A stretch of DNA of 55,668 bases from Scopulibacillus darangshiensis (GCF_004341035.1 NZ_SLXK01000029.1:1-55668), one strand, 5' to 3'. Shown: positions 1 to 7,865, counted from the first letter of the stretch. Numbers and translations are program-made. The notes: generated by a model from the sequence alone, not told the origin.

Positions 1-147
1 CACATGCATTATCAAGAAATAACTAAATAAATCAGGCTGGCAAGCTTATGTATTTTTTCATTGCAATCTTGTGTACTTTTACCTTGCAAAACACAGCTCC
101 TTTTAAATACCATTGTTCCCCATTCATTTCTAACCATAACAGACAGA

Positions 148-169
148 ATTGAAGTGCTAAAACTTCAAT
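148..169 (-). terminator. Small hairpin at the 3' end of the proline dehydrogenase gene
   Basis: Eight-base arms ATTGAAGT and ACTTCAAT separated by six bases overlap the stop codon. No strong T-run follows on the minus strand, so this is only a possible weak terminator or mRNA 3' end. Bases 1-147 hold no gene I can support. Confidence 0.3.
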
Positions 170-1118
170 AAAGTGCTGAGTCATCCCCCGCTTCCAAATT
201 AACAATATCCGAAATAGCGGTATAAATGTTTGGAGGGTATTCTGCTAGTCGATGGCACAGATACAAATACCATTCTTCACCGTATGTAAGATAAATTTTA
301 GTTTTACATCCGCGATCCTTAAGTTCTTTTGCCATATCAGGCCGGACGCCATAAAGCATTTCAAATTCAGTTTTAGCTAATTGATTTCCTTTTAGAAGTT
401 CCTTAATCAAAGATTCGTCATGTGTCGCAATGGAGACAGGATGGTTAGCCTCTTGGCATATCTTTGCCAAATCCAAATAGTGTTTATTTAATTCTCCCGA
501 GCGTGACATTGAAATATCTTCAGGTTCCTGATAAGCCCCTTTGACAATTCGAATCGTTCCGGGATAATGTAATAACTCTTCTAAGTCATTTGCCGTCCGC
601 TTTAAATGAGCTTGCAGGGTGATCCCAATATTAGAATATTTCACAGCGGTCCTTTTGAACACACTAAGAATACTGTCCGTTTTTGCGGATTCCTCCATGC
701 TGATCATAAGTGTTAAGTGATATGCCTTTGCTTCCTCCGCAAGTTCCTCTAATTGGTCTTGGGCAAATGCCTCACTAATAAATAAGCCAATATGTGATAA
801 ATCAAAAGATATTGTTGCGTGCAGATTTCTTGAGCCAACGTCTTTCATTAACCTAACAAATTCATTCTTAGCCTTAATACATTCAGCTTCCTCTGAAGTG
901 TTTTCCCCGATATATTCCAGTGAAACCCGATATCCCTTCGACCGAAGCGATTCTGCCGCCGAAATGCCTTCTTCCCTTGTTTCGCCAGTGACAAAACGTT
1001 TTGCAGCTTTTTGAAATAAGGGATACAAATCCGGTGACTGTTGAATATAGGACTTAATTCCTTGATCACGTGCTATGGCTTTTAGAGCATCGGCTGCTTT
1101 TTGTTCCTCGACTCCCAT
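165..1118 (-). CDS. Proline dehydrogenase family protein (FAD)
   Basis: Single-domain proline dehydrogenase of 317 aa, close to the roughly 300 aa of Bacillus PutB/FadM. These enzymes oxidise L-proline to pyrroline-5-carboxylate with FAD and pass electrons to the membrane quinone pool. Diagnostic stretches are RIVKGAYQEP (about 190-199), SIATHDESLI (229-238), FEMLYGVRPDM (252-262) and the C-terminal substrate helix YLCHRLAEYPPN (286-297). In characterised enzymes this helix carries an Arg-Arg pair that holds the proline carboxylate. Here the pair reads His289-Arg290, so substrate affinity or specificity may differ. The start is an ATG with a long purine-rich ribosome binding site. A small membrane ORF lies 25 bases upstream on the same strand. 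No P5C dehydrogenase gene is adjacent. Confidence 0.85.
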   Translation of the reverse strand: MGVEEQKAADALKAIARDQGIKSYIQQSPDLYPLFQKAAKRFVTGETREEGISAAESLRSKGYRVSLEYIGENTSEEAECIKAKNEFVRLMKDVGSRNLHATISFDLSHIGLFISEAFAQDQLEELAEEAKAYHLTLMISMEESAKTDSILSVFKRTAVKYSNIGITLQAHLKRTANDLEELLHYPGTIRIVKGAYQEPEDISMSRSGELNKHYLDLAKICQEANHPVSIATHDESLIKELLKGNQLAKTEFEMLYGVRPDMAKELKDRGCKTKIYLTYGEEWYLYLCHRLAEYPPNIYTAISDIVNLEAGDDSALY

Positions 1119-1143
1119 TCTCCTTCTCTCCCTTCTCCATTAT

Positions 1144-1320
1144 TTAAAGCTCTTTCATCATAGAAACGACTTTTTTCGATGAATCCAATGTGATATTTAG
1201 TTCCCGTTTTAGATGTCGCTCAATTTCTTTATTTTTATCAGATACTTTTTTTGAGAAAACAATTCAAGCTATAGAAAGTATTGAAGCAGTAATTCCTACT
1301 ATGGTATTTACAGTTTCCAT
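1144..1320 (-). pseudogene. Small membrane protein ORF interrupted by an in-frame TGA
   Basis: An ATG at 1318-1320 follows a good ribosome binding site (GAGGTGG, then four bases). It opens a 58-codon frame with a hydrophobic N-terminus (VGITASILSIA) and a charged tail (KNKEIERHLKREL) ending at TAA 1144-1146. Codon 19, inside the membrane segment, is TGA. A TGG (Trp) would restore one continuous membrane helix, so this is either a fresh nonsense mutation or a read-through codon. It lies 25 bases before the proline dehydrogenase start and is probably on the same transcript. I do not recognise the family. Confidence 0.45.
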
Positions 1321-1471
1321 TAGTCCACCTCTTACATTTTATATCAATGTTTTTAGAAATGAAGTAACCATACGCTTCAATTTAAGTAAAATATTTCCTT
1401 GGTCCGCAAAACGAGGACCGAGCGAACCCCGCTGGAAGCGTGCGGAAACGACTAGAAGCATTATTTATTGA

Positions 1472-1510
1472 TCAAATTCCTCTGTTCCCTAGGGGATTTT
1501 TTGTTTTACC
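1472..1510 (+). terminator. Weak terminator-like hairpin in a gene-free stretch
   Basis: An imperfect stem (AAATTCCTC against GGGGATTT, one bulge) is followed by a T-rich run on the plus strand. No plus-strand gene precedes it. The surrounding 1321-1796 holds no ORF I trust, only repeat-like fragments. Confidence 0.3.
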
Positions 1511-1620
1511 TGCAAGTTGGAAGATAAATTGCTGCGATTTTCGGATAAAGTAGGATGATTCTTGGACAAATTTTAGTGTTTTTTTTAAAAATTGCGGTCA
1601 TTTTTCGGCTGAATACGTTT

Positions 1621-1680
1621 TATTGAAAGGCTTTTTGGGCCACAACACACAAAATTCCCATGAGTATTCGTAAGAATCGT
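1621..1680 (+). repeat. Degenerate dispersed repeat, copy 1
   Basis: This stretch contains GAAAGGCTTTTTGGGC, an ATTCC block and ATTCGTAAGAATCG. The same order of blocks recurs on the opposite strand at 55481-55543, with GAAAGGCCTTTGGG, ATTCC and ATCCGTAAGAATTTCG. The copies are clearly related but diverged. They resemble the short non-coding repeats scattered in Bacillus chromosomes. Confidence 0.4.
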
Positions 1681-1796
1681 AGGGCCATCCGTAAAAATTT
1701 TTGGAACGCCCTGCTATTAATTTTAAAAGATAGTTGTGAAAAATTGTTTTGTTTTTTTGATAATACCTCTAGTTCCTTGTTTGAATTCAGGCCGAG

Positions 1797-2333
1797 TTAA
1801 CGGAAAGGTAGCTTCAATTCCTTCGAAACATCATATTTGTCTGCAAGGTCACTTAAATTTTGATTATATTTATCTTTAGCCTTATCAATATCCTCATTTA
1901 TCTTCTGAACATCCTGATATAACTTTTCCGACTCTTTTTGTTCCTCATCTGTTACCGGAGGTATTTGCAGTACCAAAACCTTGGCCAACTTTTCAAAAGA
2001 ATGCAAAGTATAGTTCGATTGTTTTATTTCAATAGCATTAAGATCCTTAACTTCGTCTGTTTTCAAGTTCTTTTGAATGGAATTAATATTCTTATTCAAT
2101 TCGTTTAAAAAAGGAATTACCTCATCCTTTATGTATTGGTGTGCTTTTTTGGGGTCTTGAACAATCGTATAAAAATGTTTTTCCATTTCCTTTAATTCCA
2201 ACGCTTTTTCACTCAGAGGGTTCATATCCTCATTATTATATTTAACAAGCTCTTCACCAACGTTGTTATTGCAGGCACTAAGGAATATTAACAATGAAAC
2301 AAAGATAATTAAAAATGTGCTTATCCTCTTCAT
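1797..2333 (-). CDS. Small lipoprotein, third of three paralogues downstream of an LXG toxin
   Basis: The preferred start is the ATG at 2331-2333 (MKRISTFLII), which has GGAGAAAAAG upstream; the open frame runs 21 codons further but without a ribosome site. The product is 178 aa: signal peptide, lipobox LSAC (mature Cys about 20), then a mostly helical, lysine- and glutamate-rich body. It shares EELVKYNNEDM near the mature N-terminus, a central EVKDLNAIEIKQ, and IPPVTDEEQ with the two genes upstream, so the three arose by tandem duplication. I do not recognise a named family; the YkyA-type lipoproteins are one possibility. Position suggests an extracytoplasmic immunity role against the toxin at 3602-5827, which is inference. 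Confidence 0.7.
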   Translation of the reverse strand: MKRISTFLIIFVSLLIFLSACNNNVGEELVKYNNEDMNPLSEKALELKEMEKHFYTIVQDPKKAHQYIKDEVIPFLNELNKNINSIQKNLKTDEVKDLNAIEIKQSNYTLHSFEKLAKVLVLQIPPVTDEEQKESEKLYQDVQKINEDIDKAKDKYNQNLSDLADKYDVSKELKLPFR

Positions 2334-2451
2334 ATCTTTTTCTCCACGGCTATTATGGAACCCATAGGAACTATTTACTTCCATATTTTTCATCATTTAT
2401 ATCCTACTCTACTATGCCAAAAGGGGGATAAGTTGGACACTGATTCCCCGA

Positions 2452-2994
2452 TTATTGTGGTGGGATTGGCACAGAATTAGGTTTTAGTCCTTTTGAAACA
2501 TCGTATTTATCTGCTAAGTCTCTTAATTTATCTGAATACTTTTCACCCATATCATCCGATTTCTTGCTTAATTTTTGAACATCCTTATATATCTCTTCTG
2601 CTTGATTTTGTTCTTCCTCACTTACCGGCGGAATCAACAGTTTTAAAACACCTGCCTGTTTTTCATAAAGATCAACCATTGTATCAAATTCTTTATTCAT
2701 AATGGCATTCAAATTTCTAACATCTTCAGTTTCTAAATTCTTCTGAATATCATTTGTTTTTTTACTCATTTTTTTCATCAATGGCAGCAGTTTTTCGTCC
2801 ATATATTGAAATTGCTTTTTTGGATCATCAATAGTTTGAAATTCTTGATACATAGCATACATTTGTTTTGTTTCTTTATTTATAACCTGAAGGTCTTCAT
2901 TATTGTATTTGACTAATTCATCCGCAGTTTTTGAACTGCAGGCACTTAATAGAAACAGCATTAATAACGTAGTGCTAAATATTAACCTTTTCAT
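2452..2994 (-). CDS. Small lipoprotein, second of three paralogues downstream of an LXG toxin
   Basis: A 180-aa protein starting at an ATG with a strong GGGGAAGAAGG site. Signal peptide MKRLIFSTTLLMLFLL is followed by lipobox LSAC and the shared motifs DELVKYNNEDL, DVRNLNAIMNKEF and IPPVSEEEQ. The C-terminus LADKYDVSKGLKP matches the next paralogue (LADKYDVSKELKLP), making these two the closest pair. It lies 35 bases after the stop of the first paralogue and 118 bases before the start of the third, all on the minus strand, so the three are likely co-transcribed with the LXG gene. The proposed immunity function is inferred from position only. Confidence 0.7.
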   Translation of the reverse strand: MKRLIFSTTLLMLFLLSACSSKTADELVKYNNEDLQVINKETKQMYAMYQEFQTIDDPKKQFQYMDEKLLPLMKKMSKKTNDIQKNLETEDVRNLNAIMNKEFDTMVDLYEKQAGVLKLLIPPVSEEEQNQAEEIYKDVQKLSKKSDDMGEKYSDKLRDLADKYDVSKGLKPNSVPIPPQ

Positions 2995-3029
2995 ACCTTC
3001 TTCCCCACGGCTTTCGGAAACTATGTAAA

Positions 3030-3548
3030 TTATTTACTCTCGTATTTTTTTGCCATTTCTACCCTACGCTTTTCATACTCATCACCAGTTTGTTGAATGT
3101 CATCAGACAATTTTTGAACTTTCTCATAGATTTTCAAGGCCTTTGCATGTTCTTCTTTACTAACAGGAGGTATTCTTAATTTCAATATATCATCTTGTTT
3201 TTTTAACATATCTAGTGTTAAACGAAATTGTTTTAATGATATAGCATTAAGATCTTTAACTTCTTCGGTTTTAAGTTTCTTTTGAATCTCTTTATCTTGT
3301 TTGTAAATATCCTCAACAAAAGGTATTACTTTTTCAGTAAGATAATCATGAGCCTTTTTAGGTTGTGCCATCAACGAAATGTATTCATTCTGTAATTCTT
3401 TTAGCTTCAATGATTTGTTATACAAATTAATCCGATCTTTGGTGTTGTATTTGTTAAATTCCTCCTCAATTTCTGAATTACAAGCAGTTAATAATAAGAC
3501 AATTGATATTATAGAAAATAATAGAATTGTAATTCGACTTCTTTTCAA
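3030..3548 (-). CDS. Small lipoprotein, first of three paralogues downstream of an LXG toxin
   Basis: I place the start at TTG 3546-3548 because GGAGGAG lies eight bases upstream of it; an alternative TTG at 3566 would overlap that ribosome site. The product is 172 aa: signal peptide SRITILLFSIISIVLLL, lipobox LTAC, then EEEFNKYNTKD, EVKDLNAISLKQF and IPPVSKEEH, equivalent to the motifs of the two genes after it. It is the most diverged of the set, with a shorter C-terminus. It lies 53 bases after the toxin stop codon, the normal place for a cognate immunity gene. No specific function is recognised. Confidence 0.7.
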   Translation of the reverse strand: MKRSRITILLFSIISIVLLLTACNSEIEEEFNKYNTKDRINLYNKSLKLKELQNEYISLMAQPKKAHDYLTEKVIPFVEDIYKQDKEIQKKLKTEEVKDLNAISLKQFRLTLDMLKKQDDILKLRIPPVSKEEHAKALKIYEKVQKLSDDIQQTGDEYEKRRVEMAKKYESK

Positions 3549-3601
3549 AGTGTCACTCTCCTCCAAACTACACTTGATTTTCCCTAGTAAATAAACAGGT
3601 T

Positions 3602-5827
3602 TTATTTTCTGATCGTAATCGTTCCATCAGGTCCTAGGCGGAACTGAACAACACCAGATAAGTCTTTGCCATTATTACTAACAAAAAGATTTACTTGTTT
3701 CGTTCCCGCTTCAGGAACAGGTGCATTTATGACTTTTTCCCATCCCGGGATATTCTTCTGTATTTCACTTGAGGCTACCCCCTTAACTATTTCTCCAGTT
3801 CTATTATCCAAAATCTCATTTACTTTTTGATAACCCGGAATTTTTCCCGATGCTTTATTAAGTGCATGATTACCAACACTTTCAAAACCCTTTTTCGCTA
3901 AGTCTGAGGCTATCTGGTCAAACTTATGAAACTCTTTCGTTTGCTGATAATAGTATAAATTTGGATTGTCCGGAAGTATAACGATATGTCCATCTACAAT
4001 ACTATAATTAATTTGGGTACTATTGATCGATGTAGTATTGACATTTATTACTGAATTAAGTTTATTTATGTCTAAGTGTGATCCTTTTTGAAAGCCTATT
4101 CTTCCATCGGTATCTAATCCATACTTCTTAGCGAAACTTTTAGCCTCTTTAGACATTTCACCGCTGGCATTTTCGTCTGTAGTAAAAAATGCCTTAATGT
4201 CGTTGATAACACCGGGTTTTACGTCCTCTCTTAGGTTACCGGTATACCAATCATTAATACTTAGGACGCCGTCTGGGTCAAGTGTGAATCGGACGTGTCT
4301 ATTCCAATTCTCACCTTTACTGCTTACATAAACAATCACATCTTTGGTACCTGCCTTTGGAACCTCAGCAGAAATAATTTTACCCCAAACTGGGATTTTC
4401 TTTTGAATTTCATTTGACGCCTGATCCTTTATAATATCACCCGTTTTTGTCCCACTCAATCTATCACCTATTTTTGAAGCCTTCGGTATTTTCCCAACCC
4501 CTTTTCCCATTAAATAATCTCCAGTTGCCTCTGCGGTTGTTTTTCCAAAGGTACCCATTATCTCTTCAAAATGTCCATACTCAGCATTCTGAATATAATA
4601 CCATTTATCCGGATTGTCTGTAAGTATGACTAATTTCCCATCTTTAGTTAACACATAATTTAACTTGACGCCTCTTAGATTAATGGTTTGAATCGGGGCG
4701 CCAATTGCTTTTTGGAAGGTGTCTAAATCAACTGGTCTGCCTTTAATTTGTTGGTGTGTGCCATCATCATATTCTCTTGGTTCAGCCTCTTCGACGTCAA
4801 ATAGTCCCGAGAAGAAGTCACCTATGCCACCCCAAATATCTCCCGCTTTCTTTTCAATTCTATCACCATATTTATCGGCGAGTTTATAGACAGCAGTAGT
4901 GGAAAGGATGAAAGAGAACATAAAACGTGATAAAGAGAGCTTTTCCCCAGTGATGGGATCAACGCCTTGAGTCATTCTTATGTAATCATTATATCCGGAC
5001 ATTTCACCTACAAAGGTGGATATTTTATCCCACGACTTTTCATACCAAGGGCGGTTGCCCATCTCTTCTTGTTTGTCCTTAATACGCCTATCTTCCTCCT
5101 GATTATCCCTTAAAGTTAAATACTCCTGAGTTTGTTTTTCTACATCATCTTTCACTTGATAGGCATTGCTTGAATGGTACGCTTTCTCATCAAAATATAG
5201 CGGGGAGACTGTGCCGTCTTGTCTAGTTGCATCCATCAGTGCCGTGTACAAAGCATTCACGTGATTTTGCTGAACTTCCGACCTTTGATACTCTGCAGTT
5301 AAGTCCGCATCCAATAATGTTACCTTATCGATCGTATTCTTTCGCTCTTTCTCGGCTTCATGCATATGCTCATCAAAATCATTTGTGGAAAAAACCTCTA
5401 AAGGTAAGATGTCATTAATCGTGTCAAATATTTTCTGAAGATCCTCTTGCTGAACAGAGACAATATCCTTTGATCGTGTATTCGCACGGTAGAGGTCATC
5501 AATAAGAAACGTTGTATCAACCACGGTGTCACCGCCAAGATCATTGTCCTCCGCTGCCCCACCAACCCCATTCAAAAAAGCAAGCTGGACATCAACAAGA
5601 TTAAGCCAGCCGTCTACCACATCCACTTGGGCTTCATAAAAATTTTTTATCGCATCAGCACCTTTGCCTTTTAAAGAATCGTCCAGCTTTGTCATGGCAA
5701 GCATCGCTTCCCTTAATGACTTGAGCTCGCCCACCAATTTTTTATAATGACCGTGACGTTCCTTCATGGCTCCCACCAGCGCCCTTGCGTCAAAAACTTT
5801 GGATCCTCCCCCTTGGCCAATCCGCAT
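3602..5827 (-). CDS. LXG-domain polymorphic toxin-like protein with duplicated C-terminal module
   Basis: LXG proteins are type VII (ESX/Yuk-like) secretion effectors used in competition between bacteria. I start at ATG 5825-5827 (MRIGQGGGSK), which has AGAGGG seven bases upstream; the frame is open 26 codons further. The protein is 741 aa. Residues about 5-210 form a helical LXG region (YKKLVGELKSLREAM, LVDVQLAFLNGVGG). GVDPITGEKLS near 288-298 is a pre-toxin linker motif, followed by a hydrophobic stretch (FMFSFILSTTAVY). Residues about 366-525 and 584-741 are two copies of one module, both with a VILTDNP/VILPDNP block and a SNEIQKKIP..W / SSEIQKNIP..W block ending VP.AGTK. I recognise no nuclease, ADP-ribosylating or other toxin fold in it. 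No small WXG100-like partner gene is adjacent. Confidence 0.75.
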   Translation of the reverse strand: MRIGQGGGSKVFDARALVGAMKERHGHYKKLVGELKSLREAMLAMTKLDDSLKGKGADAIKNFYEAQVDVVDGWLNLVDVQLAFLNGVGGAAEDNDLGGDTVVDTTFLIDDLYRANTRSKDIVSVQQEDLQKIFDTINDILPLEVFSTNDFDEHMHEAEKERKNTIDKVTLLDADLTAEYQRSEVQQNHVNALYTALMDATRQDGTVSPLYFDEKAYHSSNAYQVKDDVEKQTQEYLTLRDNQEEDRRIKDKQEEMGNRPWYEKSWDKISTFVGEMSGYNDYIRMTQGVDPITGEKLSLSRFMFSFILSTTAVYKLADKYGDRIEKKAGDIWGGIGDFFSGLFDVEEAEPREYDDGTHQQIKGRPVDLDTFQKAIGAPIQTINLRGVKLNYVLTKDGKLVILTDNPDKWYYIQNAEYGHFEEIMGTFGKTTAEATGDYLMGKGVGKIPKASKIGDRLSGTKTGDIIKDQASNEIQKKIPVWGKIISAEVPKAGTKDVIVYVSSKGENWNRHVRFTLDPDGVLSINDWYTGNLREDVKPGVINDIKAFFTTDENASGEMSKEAKSFAKKYGLDTDGRIGFQKGSHLDINKLNSVINVNTTSINSTQINYSIVDGHIVILPDNPNLYYYQQTKEFHKFDQIASDLAKKGFESVGNHALNKASGKIPGYQKVNEILDNRTGEIVKGVASSEIQKNIPGWEKVINAPVPEAGTKQVNLFVSNNGKDLSGVVQFRLGPDGTITIRK

Positions 5828-6079
5828 GCTAATCCCTCTTTCAATAATAATTTGCCGTTTTATGTAATCATACTTATCTATCATATCTATGTAATAGTTT
5901 ACCATATAACTAGGGATTCGTTTCCAATTTTTCTGAAATAATAACCATTACTTATAGACTAAAGAAATAAATAGTGGAGCGGATTAGGAATTATAAGAGA
6001 ACAAGACATGCTCTTTTGGAATCATCATAGTAACCACTTTCGTTAAGCCCCCCTGTTAACTGCCGATAAGCCCACTCCA

Positions 6080-6619
6080 CTACCTCTCCCGCTTTTTATC
6101 AAACCATTCATTTTCCAAAATGCTCATTTCCCATAAACTCCAATATTCATTGCCCATCCTTCTTGAATCCCTAAGTAATCCTTCTTTTTTAAAACCAGCT
6201 TTTTCATAGCAAGCAATGGCTGGTTCATTGAAATCGAATACCCCGAGACTAACTCGGTGCAAGTTAAGTGTTTCAAATGCTATTCTTAGCACTTCTTCTA
6301 TCATCAATTGACCGATTCCCTGCCCTCTTACATTTTTATCACCGACCAACACTTTGCCGATTCTTGCAGATTTGTTTTTTCTATCAATCTTACATAGAGA
6401 AATATGGCCAACGACATCCCCTGTTTCTTTTAGCACGACTTTGTAAACAAAAGCATCAGCGTTATTATGATTGGCATTCTCCATGTATTTGTTTAACTGG
6501 CCTTCATTTAATGGATAATCAAAGCCTGGCCCTCCCCATTGGAGTATGAATTCAGGTGAATCAATCCAATTGATAAGTTGTTTGAAATCCGATTGGACGA
6601 AATATTTTAGCTCAATCAT
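6080..6619 (-). CDS. GNAT-family N-acetyltransferase, RimJ/RimL type
   Basis: A 179-aa GCN5-related acetyltransferase, the usual size for the RimJ/RimL subgroup that acetylates protein N-termini, antibiotics or small amines with acetyl-CoA. Visible signatures are the acetyl-CoA loop VRGQGIGQLMIEEVL (about 118-132), then LNLHRVSLGVFDFNEPAIACYEKAGFKKEG, the standard motif B region. It starts at ATG with GGAGAAAAT upstream. It diverges from the XRE regulator at 6715 and shares a 95-base control region with it. The natural acceptor cannot be told from sequence. Confidence 0.85.
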   Translation of the reverse strand: MIELKYFVQSDFKQLINWIDSPEFILQWGGPGFDYPLNEGQLNKYMENANHNNADAFVYKVVLKETGDVVGHISLCKIDRKNKSARIGKVLVGDKNVRGQGIGQLMIEEVLRIAFETLNLHRVSLGVFDFNEPAIACYEKAGFKKEGLLRDSRRMGNEYWSLWEMSILENEWFDKKRER

Positions 6620-6651
6620 TATATTTTCTCCTTAATTGTATATACTTTTGT

Positions 6652-6700
6652 GTTAATATAATATTAACAAATAAGTCAACTTAACATTATTGTTAAGTTC
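6652..6700. promoter_or_regulatory. Two palindromic operator candidates between the GNAT and XRE genes
   Basis: Two inverted repeats lie in the divergent intergenic region. One is 6652-6670 (arms TGTTAATAT/ATATTAACA around one base). The other is 6679-6700 (arms AACTTAACA/TGTTAAGTT around four bases). Both contain the half-site TGTTAA. The second ends 14 bases before the XRE start codon. Paired sites like these suit autoregulation by the XRE protein, which is inference. Confidence 0.55.
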
Positions 6701-6714
6701 GAGAGGGATGACTT

Positions 6715-7152
6715 ATGATTAAAACTGAAAACAGTTATAAACAGGCTGTGGAAAAACTTAAACAGGATAAAGAATTCATAAAAGAGCAAACTGAAAAATT
6801 TAAAAAAGTGGGATTAGAACCAGCGCATATTGAACTCGCAATCCAACCATACGTTTCATTTCATGAACAATTAAAGGAAGAAGTAGATTACTACGAACGC
6901 ATTAAACGCGGTGACTTCGAACCCGTGTTCAACCTTCGAACTATCGGAAAAACGTTAATTGCCTATAGAATATTTCTGGGATTAACCCAACAAGACTTAG
7001 CCGAAAAACTAAATGTTTCACCTTCCCAAGTATCAAGAGATGAAAGAAATGAATATTTTGGGGCCACAATTGAGCGGATCCAAACTGTTATGGATGCAAT
7101 GAACATGAGATCTATAACAAAAATTGACCCCTCAGATGTGATTTTTGCTTAA
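6715..7152 (+). CDS. XRE-family DNA-binding protein with N-terminal helical extension
   Basis: A 145-aa protein. Residues about 1-75 are highly charged and helical (coiled-coil-like). The C-terminal half holds a Cro/C1-type helix-turn-helix, LIAYRIFLGLTQQDLAEKLNVSPSQVSRDERNE (split about 82-114), where LTQQDLAEKLNVSPSQVS is the recognition unit. GAGAGGG precedes the ATG. Layout and size resemble HigA-like antitoxins, but no toxin-sized gene is attached; the only partner is the divergent acetyltransferase. It probably binds the two TGTTAA palindromes directly upstream. Confidence 0.75.
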   Translation: MIKTENSYKQAVEKLKQDKEFIKEQTEKFKKVGLEPAHIELAIQPYVSFHEQLKEEVDYYERIKRGDFEPVFNLRTIGKTLIAYRIFLGLTQQDLAEKLNVSPSQVSRDERNEYFGATIERIQTVMDAMNMRSITKIDPSDVIFA

Positions 7153-7271
7153 TAGAAATGAGCAGGAGTAGCCATTACCAACTACTCATGCATGCTGTTT
7201 ATTCGTATTCCTCGTTATTTGTGTCCCGTCCATTTTGGCTTATTAAAAATACACCAACCTCCGGGATAATG

Positions 7272-7590
7272 CTAAAAACCTTTCGCTTTTCGCAACCGCA
7301 ATATTTGTGTTGCCGTTTTTAAGAAACGAAAATCCGTTGCTATAAATTCTATTACTGCGCCGTCCCGCTCCAACCTTTTTTGCAATAAATCCAGTTTTTG
7401 ATATGGTTTCTGATCAAATCCTACTATAGGATAGATCCAGACTTCCCCATCCTTTTTGAAAAACGCCTTCTTGTAACTTAAACATGTCGTAGTACTCCTG
7501 GAACGATCGGGAAGTCATCGCAATGCCAATTTGCTGATACTTGTCTCTAATCCCCGTTTTCATGTTTCTCATCTCGTTCTTCGGCCGCAT
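7272..7590 (-). pseudogene. SAM-dependent methyltransferase remnant with internal deletion
   Basis: From ATG 7588-7590 the frame gives an N-terminal piece (DKYQQIGIAMTSRSFQEYYD) typical of a class I SAM-dependent methyltransferase family. Shortly after, in a different frame, it continues as the C-terminal end of the same family (GEVWIYPIVGF, then DFRFLKTATQILRL) to TAG 7272-7274. The central SAM-binding core is missing, so most of the gene was deleted and the joint is out of frame. It starts 13 bases after the anti-TRAP stop codon, so it was probably the second gene of that T-box operon. Family assignment rests on remembered motifs. Confidence 0.6.
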
Positions 7591-7603
7591 CCGTCTATTT
7601 TCT

Positions 7604-7780
7604 TTATAAATGCTTTTTCACAAAGTGAAGCAGCGTTTGGCCTAACCCTGTCATAATGACCCCCTTGCCTTCACATTTCGTACAAGAGGTGCTTTTCCCA
7701 TGGCTTACGATCTCACCCTTCCCTTTGCACTCCGGGCATGGCATTTCAAGTTCATCAGTGGTAAATACGGTGTTACTCAT
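7604..7780 (-). CDS. rtpA: Anti-TRAP zinc-binding protein
   Basis: A 58-aa protein starting at ATG 7778-7780 with GGAGGG seven bases upstream. It carries two zinc-knuckle motifs, CPECKGKG (15-22) and CTKCEGKG (33-40). It is flanked by TTDELEMPCP and GVIMTGLGQTLLHFVKKHL, which follow the 53-aa B. subtilis anti-TRAP (TDDLEVACP, then GVILTAQGYTLLDFIQKHL). Anti-TRAP binds tryptophan-loaded TRAP and blocks its RNA binding, so the trp genes are expressed when charged tRNA-Trp is short. The gene lies directly behind a tryptophan T-box, as in B. subtilis. The insert between the Cys pairs is longer than in B. subtilis. No TRAP gene (mtrB) is in this window. Confidence 0.85.
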   Translation of the reverse strand: MSNTVFTTDELEMPCPECKGKGEIVSHGKSTSCTKCEGKGVIMTGLGQTLLHFVKKHL

Positions 7781-7865
7781 TAAAATCCCTCCATCCTATT
7801 TTTGTTAAATTTATCGATAGGCACCACCAACCGTCTGACATGCCACCACATCCTTTTTTTGAAAT

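Noticed and set aside
1190-1471. 93-codon plus-strand ORF upstream of proline dehydrogenase
   Set aside because: No ribosome site, odd composition, runs into repeat-like sequence, and lies opposite a better small membrane ORF on the minus strand.
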